NCBI RefSeq assembly: GCF_000379905.1
Contig: NZ_KB904040.1
Span: 62,001-126,000 of the forward strand
Direction of reading: 5' to 3'
Source: Rodentibacter pneumotropicus DSM 21403
GTDB taxonomy: Bacteria; Pseudomonadota; Gammaproteobacteria; Enterobacterales; Pasteurellaceae
DNA length: 64,000 nt
The notes below the pieces were generated by a model that ran no database searches, was not told the DNA's origin, and saw only the letters and a list, made by a program, of their open reading frames with translations. The position numbers were made by a program, and so were the translations under genes. Below, in pieces: positions 50,294-61,861 of the stretch (the stretch's first letter is position 1; every line of letters starts with the position of its first letter).

Positions 50294-51298
50294 CTATGCC
50301 AAACTTGCCACCATCACGGCTTTAATCGTGTGCATTCTATTTTCCGCTTGTTCAAATGCCACATTTGCAGGTGATTCAAACACATCTTCTGTCACCTCAA
50401 TACCATTTGCTAACTGAGGATATTTTGCTGCAATTTCTTTCCCCATTTTGGTTTCGCTATTATGGAATGCCGGTAAACAGTGCATAAATTTAACTTTTGG
50501 ATTGCCAGTTCGTTTCATTAATTCCGGTGTGACTTGATAAGGCATTAACATATCGATTCGTTCCGCCCAAGCCTCAAGCGGTTCTCCCATTGAAACCCAT
50601 ACATCCGTATGCACAAAATCTACCCCTTTGACAGCGAGATCAATATCTTCGGTAACAGTAATACGTGCGCCGGATTGCACTGCAAACTCTTCGCACATTT
50701 TTACGAGTGAATCCTCCGGTAATAGTGCTTTTGGTGCACAAATACGTACATCCATACCTAATTTTGCACCAATTAATAATAAAGAATTTCCCATGTTATT
50801 ACGCGCATCGCCAATGTACACATAGCTAATTTGACTCAATGGTTTATCACAATTTTCAATCATAGTGAGAACATCAGCAAACATTTGGGTCGGGTGAAAT
50901 TCATCGGTTAAACCGTTAAATACCGGCACGCCTGAATACTGCGCAAGCTCATTTACAACTGATTGTTTAAACCCACGATATTCAATGGCATCATACATTC
51001 TACCTAATACACGTGCGGTGTCTTTTATTGATTCTTTATGCCCAATTTGGGATGAAACGGGATCAATATAAGTGACGTGTGCGCCTTGATCATAAGCAGC
51101 CACCTCAAAAGCACATCGAGTGCGCGTTGACGTTTTCTCAAAAATAAGTGCAATATTTTTACCGGTTAAACGAGGTTGTTCGGTTCCCGCATATTTTGCT
51201 CTTTTTAAATCTCTCGCTAAGTCCAATAAGAATCGAATTTCACGCTCAGTATGATTTACCAAACTTAGTAAATGTCTGTTTTTAAGATTAAACGCCAT
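50294..51298 (-). CDS. arcB: Ornithine carbamoyltransferase (catabolic type by context)
   Basis: This enzyme interconverts ornithine plus carbamoyl phosphate with citrulline. The 334-residue protein has the carbamoyl-phosphate loop STRTRCAF near residue 56, [12 protein letters not shown], and the ornithine-site HCLPAFH near residue 272. The pairing with arcC suggests a catabolic role, but the sequence is equally close to anabolic argF. I use ATG 51298 ([13 protein letters not shown]); the 17-residue extension is the promoter area. A PurR-like palindrome lies about 53 bp upstream. Confidence 0.93.
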   Translation of the reverse strand: MAFNLKNRHLLSLVNHTEREIRFLLDLARDLKRAKYAGTEQPRLTGKNIALIFEKTSTRTRCAFEVAAYDQGAHVTYIDPVSSQIGHKESIKDTARVLGRMYDAIEYRGFKQSVVNELAQYSGVPVFNGLTDEFHPTQMFADVLTMIENCDKPLSQISYVYIGDARNNMGNSLLLIGAKLGMDVRICAPKALLPEDSLVKMCEEFAVQSGARITVTEDIDLAVKGVDFVHTDVWVSMGEPLEAWAERIDMLMPYQVTPELMKRTGNPKVKFMHCLPAFHNSETKMGKEIAAKYPQLANGIEVTEDVFESPANVAFEQAENRMHTIKAVMVASLA

Positions 51299-51350
51299 AG
51301 TTGCTCCCTTTTTCTCGTGTGTTGACAAAAAATCGCGGAATTTTAGCAAA

Positions 51351-51364
51351 GCAAACGTTTGCGT
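51351..51364. promoter_or_regulatory. PurR-like palindrome in front of arcB
   Basis: On the minus strand, ACGCAAACGTTTGC contains the perfect PurR core GCAAACGTTTGC, the same as at purM. A TAAAAT -10-like hexamer lies about 10 bases downstream towards arcB, so the box would overlap the -35 region. Confidence 0.7.
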
Positions 51365-51402
51365 TCAAGAGAAAAGTCGGAAGGAGGAAAGGAAAGTGCG
51401 GT

Positions 51403-51430
51403 AAAAAAGAGGGATGCTTTCGCATCCCAT
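51403..51430 (-). terminator. sdaA terminator
   Basis: On the minus strand, GGGATGC-GAAA-GCATCCC with a GNRA loop is followed by TCTTTTTT. Confidence 0.9.
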
Positions 51431-51439
51431 TATTATTTA

Positions 51440-52807
51440 TTAGGTACAAACAATTTTTACCGCCAACCCTCCTTGAGAAGTTTCACGGTATTTTGCATTC
51501 ATATCTTTTCCCGTTTCGTACATAGTTTCAATCACTTTATCAAGTGTAACACGCGGGTTAGTAGTACGACGTAATGCCATACGAGCAGCATTAATCGCCT
51601 TTACTGAAGCAATAGCATTACGTTCAATACAAGGTACTTGAACTTGCCCACCAACAGGATCGCAAGTTAAACCAAGGTTATGCTCCATGGCAATTTCTGC
51701 TGCAATACATACTTGCATTGGATTAGCGCCAAGAATCTCAGCCAAACCTGCCGCGGCCATGGAACAAGCCACACCGACTTCCCCTTGACAACCCACTTCA
51801 GCACCGGAGATTGAAGCATTCATTTTGTAAAGGGAACCAATCATTCCTGCTGCTAACAAATAGCGTTCAACAATTTCCGGTGTTAAAGGCGAAACAAACT
51901 TATCATAGTAAGAAAGTACCGCAGGAATAATACCGCAAGCACCATTGGTCGGTGCGGTTACCACTCGCCCACCTGCCGCATTTTCCTCATTAACGGCAAG
52001 AGCAAACATATTCACCCAATCAATTACACGCATTGGATCGTTCGATAAATTCGTATTAGCTTGTAACATACGATATAACGAAGCAGCACGGCGAGGAACA
52101 CGCAATGGGCCCGGCAAAATACCTTCAGTGTGTAACCCATGATCAATACAAGCCTGCATGGTTTTCCATACATTATCTAAATGCGCACTCACCGCTTCCT
52201 TACCATGTAAGACCGTCTCATTTTCAAGCATGACTGTAGAAAGCATCAAACCGTTTTCGCTGCAATGCTTTAAAATATCTTCTGCATTTTTATAAGGATA
52301 AGGAACACTAACTGCGCTTTCTTCTTCCTGACCGAAATGCGCTTCATCCACGATAAAACCACCGCCGATAGAATAATAAGTCTGGCGGTAAAGTTCCTTA
52401 CGATCAGCATCTAATGCAATGATCGTCATGCCATTTTCATGTAGTTTCAAAAAAGTGCTGTGAAAAATGAGATTGTCATCAAAATCAAACTTCACCGTTT
52501 TTTTGCCTTGGTCAATCGGCAACTGTGCTGTTTCTTTCACTTTTTCGATAAAATGTGAAATTAAGTCAATATCCACATCATGCGGCAAATAACCGGCAAG
52601 CCCCATAATAATAGCAATATCCGTATTATGGCCACGCCCGGTCATTGAGAGGGAACCGTACACATCAACATGGATTTCAGCTGTTTCTTCAAACTGCCCA
52701 CGCTTGATAAGATCATCAACAAATTGTTTGCCCGCTTTCATCGGACCAACAGTGTGGGAACTGGAAGGCCCAATTCCCACTTTAAACATATCAAATACGC
52801 TAATCAT
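51440..52807 (-). CDS. sdaA: L-serine ammonia-lyase (iron-sulfur type)
   Basis: SdaA deaminates L-serine to pyruvate and ammonia using a 4Fe-4S cluster. The 455-residue single-chain enzyme begins MISVFDMFKVGIGPSSSHTVGPM. It has the cluster cysteines around NGACGIIP, EVGCQGEVGVACSMAAAG and GLTCDPVGGQVQVPC. It lies 46 bp after sdaC on the same strand, forming a serine uptake and catabolism operon. Confidence 0.97.
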   Translation of the reverse strand: MISVFDMFKVGIGPSSSHTVGPMKAGKQFVDDLIKRGQFEETAEIHVDVYGSLSMTGRGHNTDIAIIMGLAGYLPHDVDIDLISHFIEKVKETAQLPIDQGKKTVKFDFDDNLIFHSTFLKLHENGMTIIALDADRKELYRQTYYSIGGGFIVDEAHFGQEEESAVSVPYPYKNAEDILKHCSENGLMLSTVMLENETVLHGKEAVSAHLDNVWKTMQACIDHGLHTEGILPGPLRVPRRAASLYRMLQANTNLSNDPMRVIDWVNMFALAVNEENAAGGRVVTAPTNGACGIIPAVLSYYDKFVSPLTPEIVERYLLAAGMIGSLYKMNASISGAEVGCQGEVGVACSMAAAGLAEILGANPMQVCIAAEIAMEHNLGLTCDPVGGQVQVPCIERNAIASVKAINAARMALRRTTNPRVTLDKVIETMYETGKDMNAKYRETSQGGLAVKIVCT

Positions 52808-52853
52808 ATATTTCTCGTTAATTAAGATAAGCTAAATTAAACTTCTAAGCTGC

Positions 52854-54083
52854 TTATAATAATCCATATACGACCGCAGAGATAGCTATCAATCCCATTA
52901 TGGTTACAAATACATTACTAAAGCGACCTTGATAACGTTTCATTGCCGGCACTTTGCGAATGGCATACATTGGCATAATGAATAGAATCATCGCAATGAT
53001 TGGACCGCCAAGAGATTCAATTAAACCAAGAATACTCGGATTGATAATAGCAACACCCCATAGAGTGACTAAGAAGAAAAGTGCGGTTGCATAATTTAAT
53101 TTTTTACGGTTAACCGACTCGCCTTTCATTTTTAAATACAATCCTTCCAAACCTTCACGCGCCCCCATGTAGTGACCGAAGAAAGAACTGGTAATCGCTA
53201 AAAATGCTACTAGCGGTCCAAAGTAGGAAATATAAGGATTATCGAATTTGTTCGCTAAGAAAGACAAGATACTAATATTTTGTTCTTTTGCCGCCAATAA
53301 CTCTTCCGGCGTTAAAGTTAATACACAGCTGAATACAAAGAACATGACAAAGAAAAGTAAAATAGTTGACGTGCCTTTTTCAGTGCGTCCGATATGGCGT
53401 TCTGTACGGTCAAATTCTTTATATTCACGATATTGCGAACAGGTGAAAGAAGAAATTGCCGGAGAATGGTTAAAAGAGAAAACCAAAACAGGGATTGTTA
53501 CCCATAATGTCGTAATAAAACTATTTGCAGTCGGAAATTCCTGCAACATCGCACTGTTCCATTCCGGAATTAAATAAATCGATAACACAAATAAAATAAG
53601 TACTAACGGATATACAAGCCACTCGGTAATTTTTAACATCACTTTTTCATTGAAAAGCATCACTGAAATTAATACAGCAATTAAAACAAAAGAAAGTAAC
53701 ACACGATTAGGCGATACCATGCCAAGCTGATTCACAATAAAAGAATCTACGGTATTAGTAATACCATTGCCATAAATCAACAGAATCGGAAAAATAGCAA
53801 AAAAGTAAAGTAAGGTAATTAATTTACCCGCCGTTTTACCGAAATGTTCTTCCACGACTTCAGTGATATCACTGCCCGGCTTTTTGGAAGAAAGCACAAA
53901 ATACGCTAAACCACGATGTGCAAAATAAGTCATTGGACCAACTAAAATTGCCATAATGACTAACGGCCAGAAACCACCCATACCAGCATTAATCGGTAGG
54001 AATAAAACACCGGCACCCACTGCTGTACCAAATAAATTTAACATCCATGATGCATCAAATTTATTCCATTTTGGATTTTTCAT
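52854..54083 (-). CDS. sdaC: Serine:proton symporter SdaC
   Basis: SdaC is an 11-helix inner-membrane transporter of the hydroxy/aromatic amino acid permease group that imports L-serine. The 409-residue protein begins [20 protein letters not shown] and contains [19 protein letters not shown] and [12 protein letters not shown]. The start at 54083 matches the family; the 35-residue extension to 54188 does not. It is the first gene of the sdaC-sdaA pair. Confidence 0.95.
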   Translation of the reverse strand: MKNPKWNKFDASWMLNLFGTAVGAGVLFLPINAGMGGFWPLVIMAILVGPMTYFAHRGLAYFVLSSKKPGSDITEVVEEHFGKTAGKLITLLYFFAIFPILLIYGNGITNTVDSFIVNQLGMVSPNRVLLSFVLIAVLISVMLFNEKVMLKITEWLVYPLVLILFVLSIYLIPEWNSAMLQEFPTANSFITTLWVTIPVLVFSFNHSPAISSFTCSQYREYKEFDRTERHIGRTEKGTSTILLFFVMFFVFSCVLTLTPEELLAAKEQNISILSFLANKFDNPYISYFGPLVAFLAITSSFFGHYMGAREGLEGLYLKMKGESVNRKKLNYATALFFLVTLWGVAIINPSILGLIESLGGPIIAMILFIMPMYAIRKVPAMKRYQGRFSNVFVTIMGLIAISAVVYGLL

Positions 54084-54264
54084 AATAAAGACCTTCAAAG
54101 TTAAAAAAGAAATCGGTTTACTATAATTATTCAGGTAACCACCTAAAAGTCTGGCGCGCATAATATGCTTTAAGGAAGTGAAATTCAAAAGAATATTTTT
54201 AGAAATGTGATCTAGATAACAGTTTTTCCACGATTAAATGAGCAAAATTTGGTTTAGATTAAAG

Positions 54265-54302
54265 TGCGGTCAAAAAGCAACCAATATTTTAACCGCACTT
54301 GC
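54265..54302. terminator. Uptake-signal pair beyond epmA
   Basis: AAAGTGCGGTCAAAA and AACCGCACTT form an imperfect stem around a 16-base spacer. It lies just past the epmA stop on the minus strand. The T run is poor, so termination is uncertain. Confidence 0.4.
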
Positions 54303-54310
54303 CATGTAAA

Positions 54311-55294
54311 TTAAGCTTTCTCAATAGAAAAGGAGAGCACGTCTTTAATACTGGAAGCATTTAAAGCAATCATAATTAAACGATCTACGCCTAAGGCAAC
54401 TCCAGAGGTATTCGGTATCCCCGCTTGCAATGCACCAAGGAAACGCTCATCTATCGCACGCTCCGGCAACCCGACTTTTTCACGCTGACGATTATCTTGC
54501 TCAAAACGGCGTCGCTGCTCATTTACATCTGTTAATTCATGAAAACCATTGGCAAGCTCCAACCCTTTGTAATAAAACTCAAAACGTTCTGCTACACGAT
54601 GATCTTCCGGACTTAATTGGGCAAGTGCAGCTTGTGAGGAAGGAAAATGGTAAACCGCCACAGGAGCATTTTGTCCAATTCTAGGCTCAACCACTTCGCT
54701 AAATAAAAACTGCAATAAAGTATCGCGATCCTCATCCTTTTCTGCCATAAAATTATGTTGATGTGCCGCCTCAACCAATTCTTTACGGCTGGCGGAAAGC
54801 GGATCAAGCCCTACATACTCTTGAAAAGCAAATTGGTAACTCATGCTTTCCGCAGGTTTACAATCTAAAATTTGTTGCAATAAATCATCTACCTCATTAA
54901 TGAGACGATACATATCAAAGTGCGGTCGATACCACTCCAGCATAGTAAACTCCGGATTATGGCGATTCCCCCCTTCCTCATTACGAAACACTTTACTGAT
55001 TTGAAAGATTGGTCCGCTCCCTGCTGCCAACAGACGTTTCATATGATATTCAGGGCTGGTTGAGAGCCATAACGTTTTTGATAATTCACCAAAAGGAGCA
55101 ATAAATTCTGTGCTAAACGTGGAAAGGTGAATATCCGTCACACCAAATTCACTCAAAACCGGGGTTTCAACTTCAAGCAAACCTCGATCGGTAAAAAAAC
55201 GGCGGATTTCGGCAATAATTTTAGCTCTAGCAAGTAAATTTTTAATGGAGGCTGAGGGTTGCCACGACACAGTTTTCGGAGTAAGTGCGGTCAT
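54311..55294 (-). CDS. epmA: Elongation factor P beta-lysyltransferase
   Basis: EpmA (PoxA/GenX) attaches (R)-beta-lysine to a conserved lysine of EF-P. The 327-residue protein is a short class II lysyl-tRNA-synthetase paralogue without the anticodon-binding domain. It shows motif 2 [20 protein letters not shown] and motif 3 [14 protein letters not shown]. The E. coli order epmA next to frdABCD is conserved; the two are divergent here. Confidence 0.96.
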   Translation of the reverse strand: MTALTPKTVSWQPSASIKNLLARAKIIAEIRRFFTDRGLLEVETPVLSEFGVTDIHLSTFSTEFIAPFGELSKTLWLSTSPEYHMKRLLAAGSGPIFQISKVFRNEEGGNRHNPEFTMLEWYRPHFDMYRLINEVDDLLQQILDCKPAESMSYQFAFQEYVGLDPLSASRKELVEAAHQHNFMAEKDEDRDTLLQFLFSEVVEPRIGQNAPVAVYHFPSSQAALAQLSPEDHRVAERFEFYYKGLELANGFHELTDVNEQRRRFEQDNRQREKVGLPERAIDERFLGALQAGIPNTSGVALGVDRLIMIALNASSIKDVLSFSIEKA

Positions 55295-55442
55295 TTTTTC
55301 TGTTGTTTTCTTAGTGAAATTATAATTAACCCGAGCATTGTAAACGAGACTATTTTATAACTCAACTTTCCGTCTTATCACCGTCAAAAGCACATCAAAT
55401 AAAAAGCTTTCTCATTTGATTTACTTAGATAAATTTACTTTT

Positions 55443-55456
55443 TTGAGGTAGATCAC
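55443..55456. promoter_or_regulatory. FNR-like site upstream of frdA
   Basis: TTGAG-GTAG-ATCAC matches TTGAT-N4-ATCAA at eight of ten defined bases. It lies about 130 bp upstream of the frdA start in the epmA-frdA intergenic region. FNR activation of frd in anaerobiosis is established in enterics. Confidence 0.5.
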
Positions 55457-55585
55457 AAAATTCGCATTTTCTCCGAAATTCCTCTGAAAAAAAGTTATTA
55501 ATTTGTAAAAAAGATGGCACAATGCTCACGCTCCCCTTTTAAGGGATTTTTTTATTTATACTTTACTACATGATTGGAGGATATC

Positions 55586-57385
55586 GTGCAAACAGTTAAT
55601 GTCGATATTGCAATTGTTGGTGCGGGCGGCGGCGGATTACGTGCGGCAATTGCAGCAGCAGAAGCAAATCCTAATTTAAAAATCGCATTGGTTTCAAAAG
55701 TTTATCCAATGCGTAGCCATACGGTTGCGGCAGAAGGCGGCGCAGCGGCAGTTATTAAAGAAGAAGATTCCTATGATAAACACTTTCACGATACCGTTGC
55801 CGGAGGTGACTGGTTATGCGAACAAGATGTTGTAGAGTATTTTGTAGAACATTCTCCGGTAGAAATGACCCAGTTAGAACGTTGGGGCTGCCCTTGGAGT
55901 CGTAAAGCTGATGGCGATGTTAACGTACGTCGTTTTGGCGGAATGAAAATCGAGCGGACTTGGTTCGCAGCTGATAAAACCGGTTTCCACTTATTACATA
56001 CACTTTTCCAAACCTCAACACAATTCCCTCAAATTCAACGCTTTGACGAACACTTCGTATTAGATATTTTAGTTGATGACGGCCATGCGCGCGGTATGGT
56101 TGCGATGAACATGATGGAAGGTACACTTGTTCAAATTAATGCCAATGCGGTGGTTATCGCAACCGGCGGTGGTTGTCGTGCATTCAAATTCAATACTAAC
56201 GGTGGTATTGTAACCGGTGATGGTTTATCGATGGCATATCGTCACGGTGTACCGCTACGTGATATGGAATTTGTACAATATCATCCAACCGGCTTACCAA
56301 ATACCGGTATTTTGATGACCGAAGGCTGTCGCGGTGAAGGCGGTATCTTAGTCAATAAAGATGGCTATCGTTATCTTCAAGATTATGGTCTCGGTCCAGA
56401 GACACCAATCGGTAAACCTGAAAATAAATATATGGAGCTAGGGCCTCGCGATAAAGTATCCCAAGCTTTCTGGCAGGAATGGAAAAAGGGTAATACTTTA
56501 AAAACGGCTAAAGGTGTAGATGTCGTGCACTTAGATCTACGCCATCTCGGTGAAAAATACTTACACGAACGTCTTCCATTCATTTGTGAATTATCAAGTG
56601 CATACGAAGGGGTAAACCCCGTCAATGAACCGATTCCGGTGCGTCCTGTTGTTCACTATACCATGGGTGGCATTGAAGTTGATTTCAATAGCGAAACCCG
56701 AATTAAAGGCTTATTTGCCGTGGGCGAATGTGCTTCTTCAGGGCTACACGGTGCAAACCGCTTAGGTTCTAACTCATTAGCGGAACTTGTTGTACTTGGT
56801 CGCGTCGCTGGTGAATATGCTGCACAACGTGCTGTTGAAGCGCAGCCGGCAAATCAAAGTGCAGTTGATGCTCAAGCTAAAGATGTTGTCACTCGTTTGG
56901 AAGCCCTTCATAAGCAAGAAGGAAACGAATCTTGGTCTGAAATCCGTGATGAAATGGGTACAGTAATGGAAGAAGGTTGTGGTATTTACCGTGACCAAGC
57001 GAGTATGCAAAGAGCGGTTGATAAAATTGCAGAATTAAAAGAACGTTATAAACGTATTCGTGTCGCAGATAATTCAAGTGTATTTAACACTGATGTGCTT
57101 TACACCGTTGAATTAGGTTACATCCTTGACGTGGCGCAATCTATCGCTAATTCCGCTATTGAACGTAAAGAATCTCGTGGGGCACATCAACGCTTAGATT
57201 ACACTGAGCGTGATGATGTAAATTATTTAAAACACACCCTTGCTTTCTACAATGAGAATGGTGCACCGAGCATTGAATACAGCCCGGTAAAAATCACTAA
57301 ATCTCAACCAGCAAAACGTGTTTATGGTGCGGAAGCAGAAGCTGCCGAAGCTGCTGCAAAAGCTAAGGAGCAAGCAAATGGCTAA
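55586..57385 (+). CDS. frdA: Fumarate reductase flavoprotein subunit
   Basis: FrdA carries covalent FAD and reduces fumarate to succinate in anaerobic respiration with menaquinol. The 599-residue protein starts at GTG 55586, just after TTGGAGGA, and reads [20 protein letters not shown]. It has the FAD-attachment SHTVAAEGG (His near residue 45), the active-site region [10 protein letters not shown] and [15 protein letters not shown]. The C-terminal tail is rich in Ala/Glu. It overlaps frdB by 8 bp. Confidence 0.98.
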   Translation: MQTVNVDIAIVGAGGGGLRAAIAAAEANPNLKIALVSKVYPMRSHTVAAEGGAAAVIKEEDSYDKHFHDTVAGGDWLCEQDVVEYFVEHSPVEMTQLERWGCPWSRKADGDVNVRRFGGMKIERTWFAADKTGFHLLHTLFQTSTQFPQIQRFDEHFVLDILVDDGHARGMVAMNMMEGTLVQINANAVVIATGGGCRAFKFNTNGGIVTGDGLSMAYRHGVPLRDMEFVQYHPTGLPNTGILMTEGCRGEGGILVNKDGYRYLQDYGLGPETPIGKPENKYMELGPRDKVSQAFWQEWKKGNTLKTAKGVDVVHLDLRHLGEKYLHERLPFICELSSAYEGVNPVNEPIPVRPVVHYTMGGIEVDFNSETRIKGLFAVGECASSGLHGANRLGSNSLAELVVLGRVAGEYAAQRAVEAQPANQSAVDAQAKDVVTRLEALHKQEGNESWSEIRDEMGTVMEEGCGIYRDQASMQRAVDKIAELKERYKRIRVADNSSVFNTDVLYTVELGYILDVAQSIANSAIERKESRGAHQRLDYTERDDVNYLKHTLAFYNENGAPSIEYSPVKITKSQPAKRVYGAEAEAAEAAAKAKEQANG

Positions 57386-58148
57386 TTCACCAGTAATGAA
57401 TGTGGAAGTTTTACGCTACAACCCTGAAAGCGATCAAGAACCACATTTAAGCACTTACCAAGTGCCTTATGACAACCAAACGTCCTTACTTGATGCGTTA
57501 GGTTATATTAAAGATAAACTTGAACCTTCCCTTTCCTACCGTTGGTCTTGCCGTATGGCAATCTGTGGTTCTTGCGGAATGATGGTTAACAATAAGCCTA
57601 AACTGGCATGTAAAACTTTTTTACGTGATTACAGCGGTCATATGCGTATTGAACCATTGGCAAACTTCCCGATTGAACGTGATTTGGTAGTAGATTTGAG
57701 CCACTTCATTGAAAGCTTAGAAGCAATCAAACCATATATTATTGGCAATGAGGCACCACCATTAGATGGTAAACCGCATCCATCGGCAGAACTTGCGAAA
57801 AGCCGCACGAAACAAACCCCGGCGCAACTTGAAAAATACCGCACTTTCTCAATGTGCATTAACTGTGGTTTGTGTTATGCAGCTTGTCCGCAATTCGGTC
57901 TAAATCCTGAATTCTTAGGACCTGCTGCGATTACTATGGCTCATCGTTATAACCTCGACAACCGTGACCGCGGAAAAGTACAACGTATGCCATTGTTAAA
58001 CGGTAAAAACGGGGTGTGGAGCTGTACTTTCGTGGGTTATTGTTCTGAAGTCTGTCCAAAACACGTGGATCCGGCTTCTGCAATTAACCAAGGTAAAGTA
58101 GAAAGTGCCAAAGATTATGTTATCTCTATGCTAAAACCAAAAGGCTAA
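57378..58148 (+). CDS. frdB: Fumarate reductase iron-sulfur subunit
   Basis: FrdB passes electrons from menaquinol to FrdA through 2Fe-2S, 4Fe-4S and 3Fe-4S clusters. The 256-residue protein has [14 protein letters not shown] for the plant-type 2Fe-2S cluster, and [12 protein letters not shown] and [17 protein letters not shown] for the others. It starts at ATG 57378 inside the frdA end, which fits translational coupling. Confidence 0.98.
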   Translation: MANSPVMNVEVLRYNPESDQEPHLSTYQVPYDNQTSLLDALGYIKDKLEPSLSYRWSCRMAICGSCGMMVNNKPKLACKTFLRDYSGHMRIEPLANFPIERDLVVDLSHFIESLEAIKPYIIGNEAPPLDGKPHPSAELAKSRTKQTPAQLEKYRTFSMCINCGLCYAACPQFGLNPEFLGPAAITMAHRYNLDNRDRGKVQRMPLLNGKNGVWSCTFVGYCSEVCPKHVDPASAINQGKVESAKDYVISMLKPKG

Positions 58149-58158
58149 GGGGGAGGAA

Positions 58159-58569
58159 ATGTCAGTAACTGTAAGTAAACGCAAAAAATATGTTCGCCCG
58201 ATGACGGCGACTTGGTGGCAAAAATTAGACTTCTACAAAGCCTATATGCTACGTGAAGCAACCTCAATCTTTGCTGTATGGTTCTGTATCGTTCTGCTTT
58301 ATGGCGTACTCTGTCTTGCCAGTAATCCAATCCCAGGACACGGCATTTTTAGCTTTATTGAATTTTTAAGAAACCCAATTGTGGTGCTCTTAAATATCAT
58401 TACGCTGGTCGCCACACTTTACCATACCGTCACCTATTTCTTAATGACACCAAAAGTGATGAACATCATTGTCAAGAATGAACGTTTACCACATCATGTC
58501 ATCAGAAATGCACTTTGGGCTGTGACTGCGCTTGTCAGCGTCGTTGCATTAGTTTTAGCTTATATTTAA
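58159..58569 (+). CDS. frdC: Fumarate reductase membrane anchor subunit C
   Basis: The 136-residue subunit has three membrane helices and binds quinone with FrdD. The opening RKKYVRPMTATWWQKLDFYK, with the conserved MTATWW stretch, is the FrdC signature. The ribosome site is GGGGGAGG. It lies 10 bp after frdB. Confidence 0.96.
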   Translation: MSVTVSKRKKYVRPMTATWWQKLDFYKAYMLREATSIFAVWFCIVLLYGVLCLASNPIPGHGIFSFIEFLRNPIVVLLNIITLVATLYHTVTYFLMTPKVMNIIVKNERLPHHVIRNALWAVTALVSVVALVLAYI

Positions 58570-58581
58570 GGGAGAGGCAAA

Positions 58582-58926
58582 ATGGTTGATAAAAATCCAA
58601 AACGCTCTGGCGAACCACCGGTATGGTTGCTTTTCGGTGCAGGTGGTACAGTAAGCGCTATTTTCTTTCCTGTGGTGATTTTAATCTTGGGTTTATTACT
58701 TCCCTTTGGTTTAATTGATCCAGAAAACCTCGTCACTTTTGCCTATTCTTGGATCGGTAAACTTGTGATTCTAGTGCTAACCATTTTCCCAATGTGGTGT
58801 GGTTTACACCGAATTCACCATGGGATGCACGATCTTAAAATCCATGTACCGGCAGGTGGCTTTATCTTCTATGGTTTAGCAACTATTTATACCATTTGGG
58901 CATTATTTGCGGTGATTGGTTTATAA
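58582..58926 (+). CDS. frdD: Fumarate reductase membrane anchor subunit D
   Basis: The 114-residue subunit has three membrane helices, begins [21 protein letters not shown], and carries the His-rich loop [15 protein letters not shown]. It completes the frdABCD operon. The ribosome site GGGAGAGG precedes the ATG by a few bases. A terminator follows. Confidence 0.96.
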   Translation: MVDKNPKRSGEPPVWLLFGAGGTVSAIFFPVVILILGLLLPFGLIDPENLVTFAYSWIGKLVILVLTIFPMWCGLHRIHHGMHDLKIHVPAGGFIFYGLATIYTIWALFAVIGL

Positions 58927-58942
58927 GCAAAAATCAGATATA

Positions 58943-58976
58943 AAAAAATAGCGAGCTTTATACTCGCTATTTTTTA
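58943..58976. terminator. Terminator between frdD and ndk
   Basis: AAAAAATAGCGAG and CTCGCTATTTTTT pair around CTTTATA between convergent genes; strong in both directions. Confidence 0.9.
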
Positions 58977-58988
58977 TCTACTATAAAA

Positions 58989-59411
58989 TTAATAGTTACA
59001 AATTTCCGAATCAGCAAAGAAATAGGCTATTTCACGATTTGCACTTTCTATGCTATCAGAGCCATGAACAGAATTTTCACGCTGACTTAATGCAAAATCC
59101 TTACGAATCGTCCCTTCTTCTGCATTTTCCGGATTTGTTGCACCAATCAAAGTGCGGTAGTTTTTTACGGCATTTTCTTTTTCCAATACCGAAACCACAA
59201 CAGGTGCAGACATCATGTAATCCACTAATGATTCAAAAAACGCCTTGCCTTGATGTTCTGCATAGAAACCCTCAGCTTGCTCTCTCGTTAAATGCACCAT
59301 TTTGGTTGCAACAATTTTAAATCCATTTTGCTCAAAGCGTGCTAAAATTGCTCCGATAAGGTTACGTCTCACCGCATCGGGTTTTATAATTGAAAGCGTT
59401 CTCTCTACCAT
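58989..59411 (-). CDS. ndk: Nucleoside diphosphate kinase
   Basis: Ndk transfers the gamma phosphate between NTPs and NDPs via a phosphohistidine. The 140-residue protein begins [20 protein letters not shown] and has the active-site His in NSVHGSDS. I choose ATG 59411 because GAGG lies at proper distance; the ATG two codons earlier overlaps it. It lies 8 bp after the pepB stop on the same strand. Confidence 0.97.
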   Translation of the reverse strand: MVERTLSIIKPDAVRRNLIGAILARFEQNGFKIVATKMVHLTREQAEGFYAEHQGKAFFESLVDYMMSAPVVVSVLEKENAVKNYRTLIGATNPENAEEGTIRKDFALSQRENSVHGSDSIESANREIAYFFADSEICNY

Positions 59412-59419
59412 ATTCATCC

Positions 59420-60724
59420 TCACTTTTCTGATTTTGACAACAATAAATTCGCTAATGTTTGTACCCCAATACCTGTCGCACCAACCGCCCATAAATCACT
59501 TGCTGATTTACGATAGGTTGCAGAGCAATCAATATGTAACCAATTTTGTTGGTAATTTTTCACAAAATAGGAAAGAAATGCTGTCGCTGTACTTGCCCCT
59601 GCACCAACCGGCACTGTCCCAATATTGGCAATATCCGCAAATGAAGAGCTAATTTGTGAACGATGAAATTCCTCAAAGGGTAAACGCCAAAATGGCTCAT
59701 TTTCAGCCTTAGCCGATTGAAAAAGCGCTGTCGCAAACTCATCATCCATTGTGAGTACTGAATGGTAGTCATTACCCACCGCTACTTTAGCAGCACCGGT
59801 TAATGTCGCACAATCAATAATAAATTCAGGATACTGATTATCTGCTTCAATTAATCCGTCAGCCAATACCAAACGACCTTCTGCATCGGTATTTAAAATC
59901 TCTGCCGTGATGCCGTTTTTATAGGTAATAATATCGCCTAATTTAAATGCATTGCTGCTCACTAAATTTTCCGCACAACATAAATAGAGCTTCACTCTTT
60001 GCTTTAATCCACGAGCAATAGCCAAGCCTAAAGCCCCTGTTAATAAAGCTGCTCCGCCCATATCCGTACGCATTGTACTCATACCATCACTTGGTTTAAT
60101 GCTATATCCGCCACTATCAAAAGTAATTCCCTTACCAACCAAGCAAGCTAATACAGGTGCATTCGAATCCCCTATCGGATTAAAATCTAGCTGCAACATT
60201 GCCGGAGAATTTGATGAACCTTTCCCTACGTTCCAAATCCCTTGATAACCTTGCGTTTCCAACTCTTTCCCGGAAATAATTTGAAAACTGACTGCACTTT
60301 TCTCCGAATAATTTTCCGCTTGAACCGTAATAAATTCTGCTGCACGCTCGGCCAATTTAATAGGTGTTAGACTTTGTGCCGGTTCATTAATTACATCTCG
60401 AACAAAATCGCTACATTCAATACGAGCCAATAATTCATCTTGTAAATCATGCTCTAAATGCGGAAATTCAATGGAATAATCTTGTTTTGCGGTATAAAAC
60501 CCTTGATAAAACGCCCAACAAAAATCTAAATTCCATTCTTCACCGACTAATTCTACATCTTTAATACCTTGCCCACGTAACTTACGTGCAGCGCGTTGCA
60601 CTAAAGTGCGGTCATTTTTTTCATTATTTTTTAAGTGAATAATTGCTTCTTCGCCATTAAAACTTACTATCGCATTTCTACCCCAACAATCCGCTGCTGG
60701 ACGGTTAGAAAGAATAATCTCCAT
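59420..60724 (-). CDS. pepB: Peptidase B (M17 leucyl aminopeptidase family)
   Basis: PepB is a hexameric, two-metal aminopeptidase that hydrolyses peptides with preference for acidic and some other N-terminal residues. The 434-residue protein has the metal-binding segments [23 protein letters not shown] and [14 protein letters not shown] (the M17 signature). The order pepB-ndk is as in H. influenzae (HI0875/HI0876). An uptake signal lies near codon 40. Confidence 0.95.
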   Translation of the reverse strand: MEIILSNRPAADCWGRNAIVSFNGEEAIIHLKNNEKNDRTLVQRAARKLRGQGIKDVELVGEEWNLDFCWAFYQGFYTAKQDYSIEFPHLEHDLQDELLARIECSDFVRDVINEPAQSLTPIKLAERAAEFITVQAENYSEKSAVSFQIISGKELETQGYQGIWNVGKGSSNSPAMLQLDFNPIGDSNAPVLACLVGKGITFDSGGYSIKPSDGMSTMRTDMGGAALLTGALGLAIARGLKQRVKLYLCCAENLVSSNAFKLGDIITYKNGITAEILNTDAEGRLVLADGLIEADNQYPEFIIDCATLTGAAKVAVGNDYHSVLTMDDEFATALFQSAKAENEPFWRLPFEEFHRSQISSSFADIANIGTVPVGAGASTATAFLSYFVKNYQQNWLHIDCSATYRKSASDLWAVGATGIGVQTLANLLLSKSEK

Positions 60725-60827
60725 TTTTTAACTCTCCTTATAAAGAAAAAACCGGTTAGCGAACTATACCAGTTTTTACATAGGAAGATAATCTTAAATG
60801 TATTTATTTTATCTGCTAGACACTTAG

Positions 60828-61859
60828 CTATTTTCTATTGTGGTATTTTCCTAATTTAAATTGTTTCGCATACCATGCTACTGTTTTTCTTAATCCTGAT
60901 TCAAAAGTTTCTTCCGGTTTCCAATCTAATTCACGCTCAATTTTTGTAGTATCAATTGCGTAACGCATATCATGGCCAGGGCGATCTTTCACGTAAGTAA
61001 TTAAGTCTTCGTATTTTTTCACACCTTGCGGTTTGTTTGGCACTAATTCTTCTAATAAAGAACAAATAGAATAAACCACCTCAATATTTGTTTTCTCATT
61101 ATGTCCACCGATATTATAAGTTTCACCAATTTTTCCTTGCGTCATAATTTTATAAAGCGCCCTAGCATGATCTTCCACAAACAACCAATCTCTAATTTGC
61201 TGACCACTACCATACACCGGAAGAGGTTTTCCCTCTAAAGCACTTAAAATCATTAGTGGAATAAGTTTTTCAGGATACTGATATGGCCCGTAATTATTAG
61301 AACTATGTGTGATAATCACAGGCAAACCGTAGGTTCTATGCCATGCATTAACTAAATGATCGCTTGCTGCTTTTGAAGCAGAATAAGGGCTACTTGGGTT
61401 ATAAGGGGAAGTTTCGGCAAATAGTGTTTCTTTATTTGCTAAATCACCATAGACTTCATCAGTTGAAATATGAAGAAAACGAAATGCCGATTTTTTCTTA
61501 TTACTTAAGTTACTCCAGTATGTGCGAGCAACTTCCAATAAAGTGTAAGTGCCAACAATGTTAGTTTCAATAAAAGCAGCAGATCCGTAAATTGAACGGT
61601 CAACATGACTTTCGGCCGCTAAGTGCATAACAGCATCTGGTTGATGTAGTTCAAATATACGAGTGAGCTCTTTTGTATCGCAAATATCTACTTGTTCAAA
61701 TACATAACAAGGATGCTCTCCTATCGTTTTAAGCGATTCTAAATTGGCAGCGTAGGTCAATTTATCAACATTAATTATACTATCTTGCGTATTAATAATA
61801 TGGAGAACAACTGCAGAGCCGATAAAACCGGCTCCACCTGTGATTAAGATTTTTTTCAT
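60828..61859 (-). CDS. rffG: dTDP-glucose 4,6-dehydratase
   Basis: This short-chain-dehydrogenase family enzyme converts dTDP-glucose to dTDP-4-keto-6-deoxyglucose for surface glycans. The 343-residue protein has the NAD-binding [11 protein letters not shown] at the N-terminus, the catalytic Thr-Asp-Glu in STDEVYGDL, the YSASKAASD Tyr-Lys pair, and [10 protein letters not shown]. It matches the rffG/rfbB group; the H. influenzae gene in the same place is rffG. It is part of the glycan locus that continues to the right. Confidence 0.93.
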   Translation of the reverse strand: MKKILITGGAGFIGSAVVLHIINTQDSIINVDKLTYAANLESLKTIGEHPCYVFEQVDICDTKELTRIFELHQPDAVMHLAAESHVDRSIYGSAAFIETNIVGTYTLLEVARTYWSNLSNKKKSAFRFLHISTDEVYGDLANKETLFAETSPYNPSSPYSASKAASDHLVNAWHRTYGLPVIITHSSNNYGPYQYPEKLIPLMILSALEGKPLPVYGSGQQIRDWLFVEDHARALYKIMTQGKIGETYNIGGHNEKTNIEVVYSICSLLEELVPNKPQGVKKYEDLITYVKDRPGHDMRYAIDTTKIERELDWKPEETFESGLRKTVAWYAKQFKLGKYHNRK

Positions 61860-61861
61860 TC

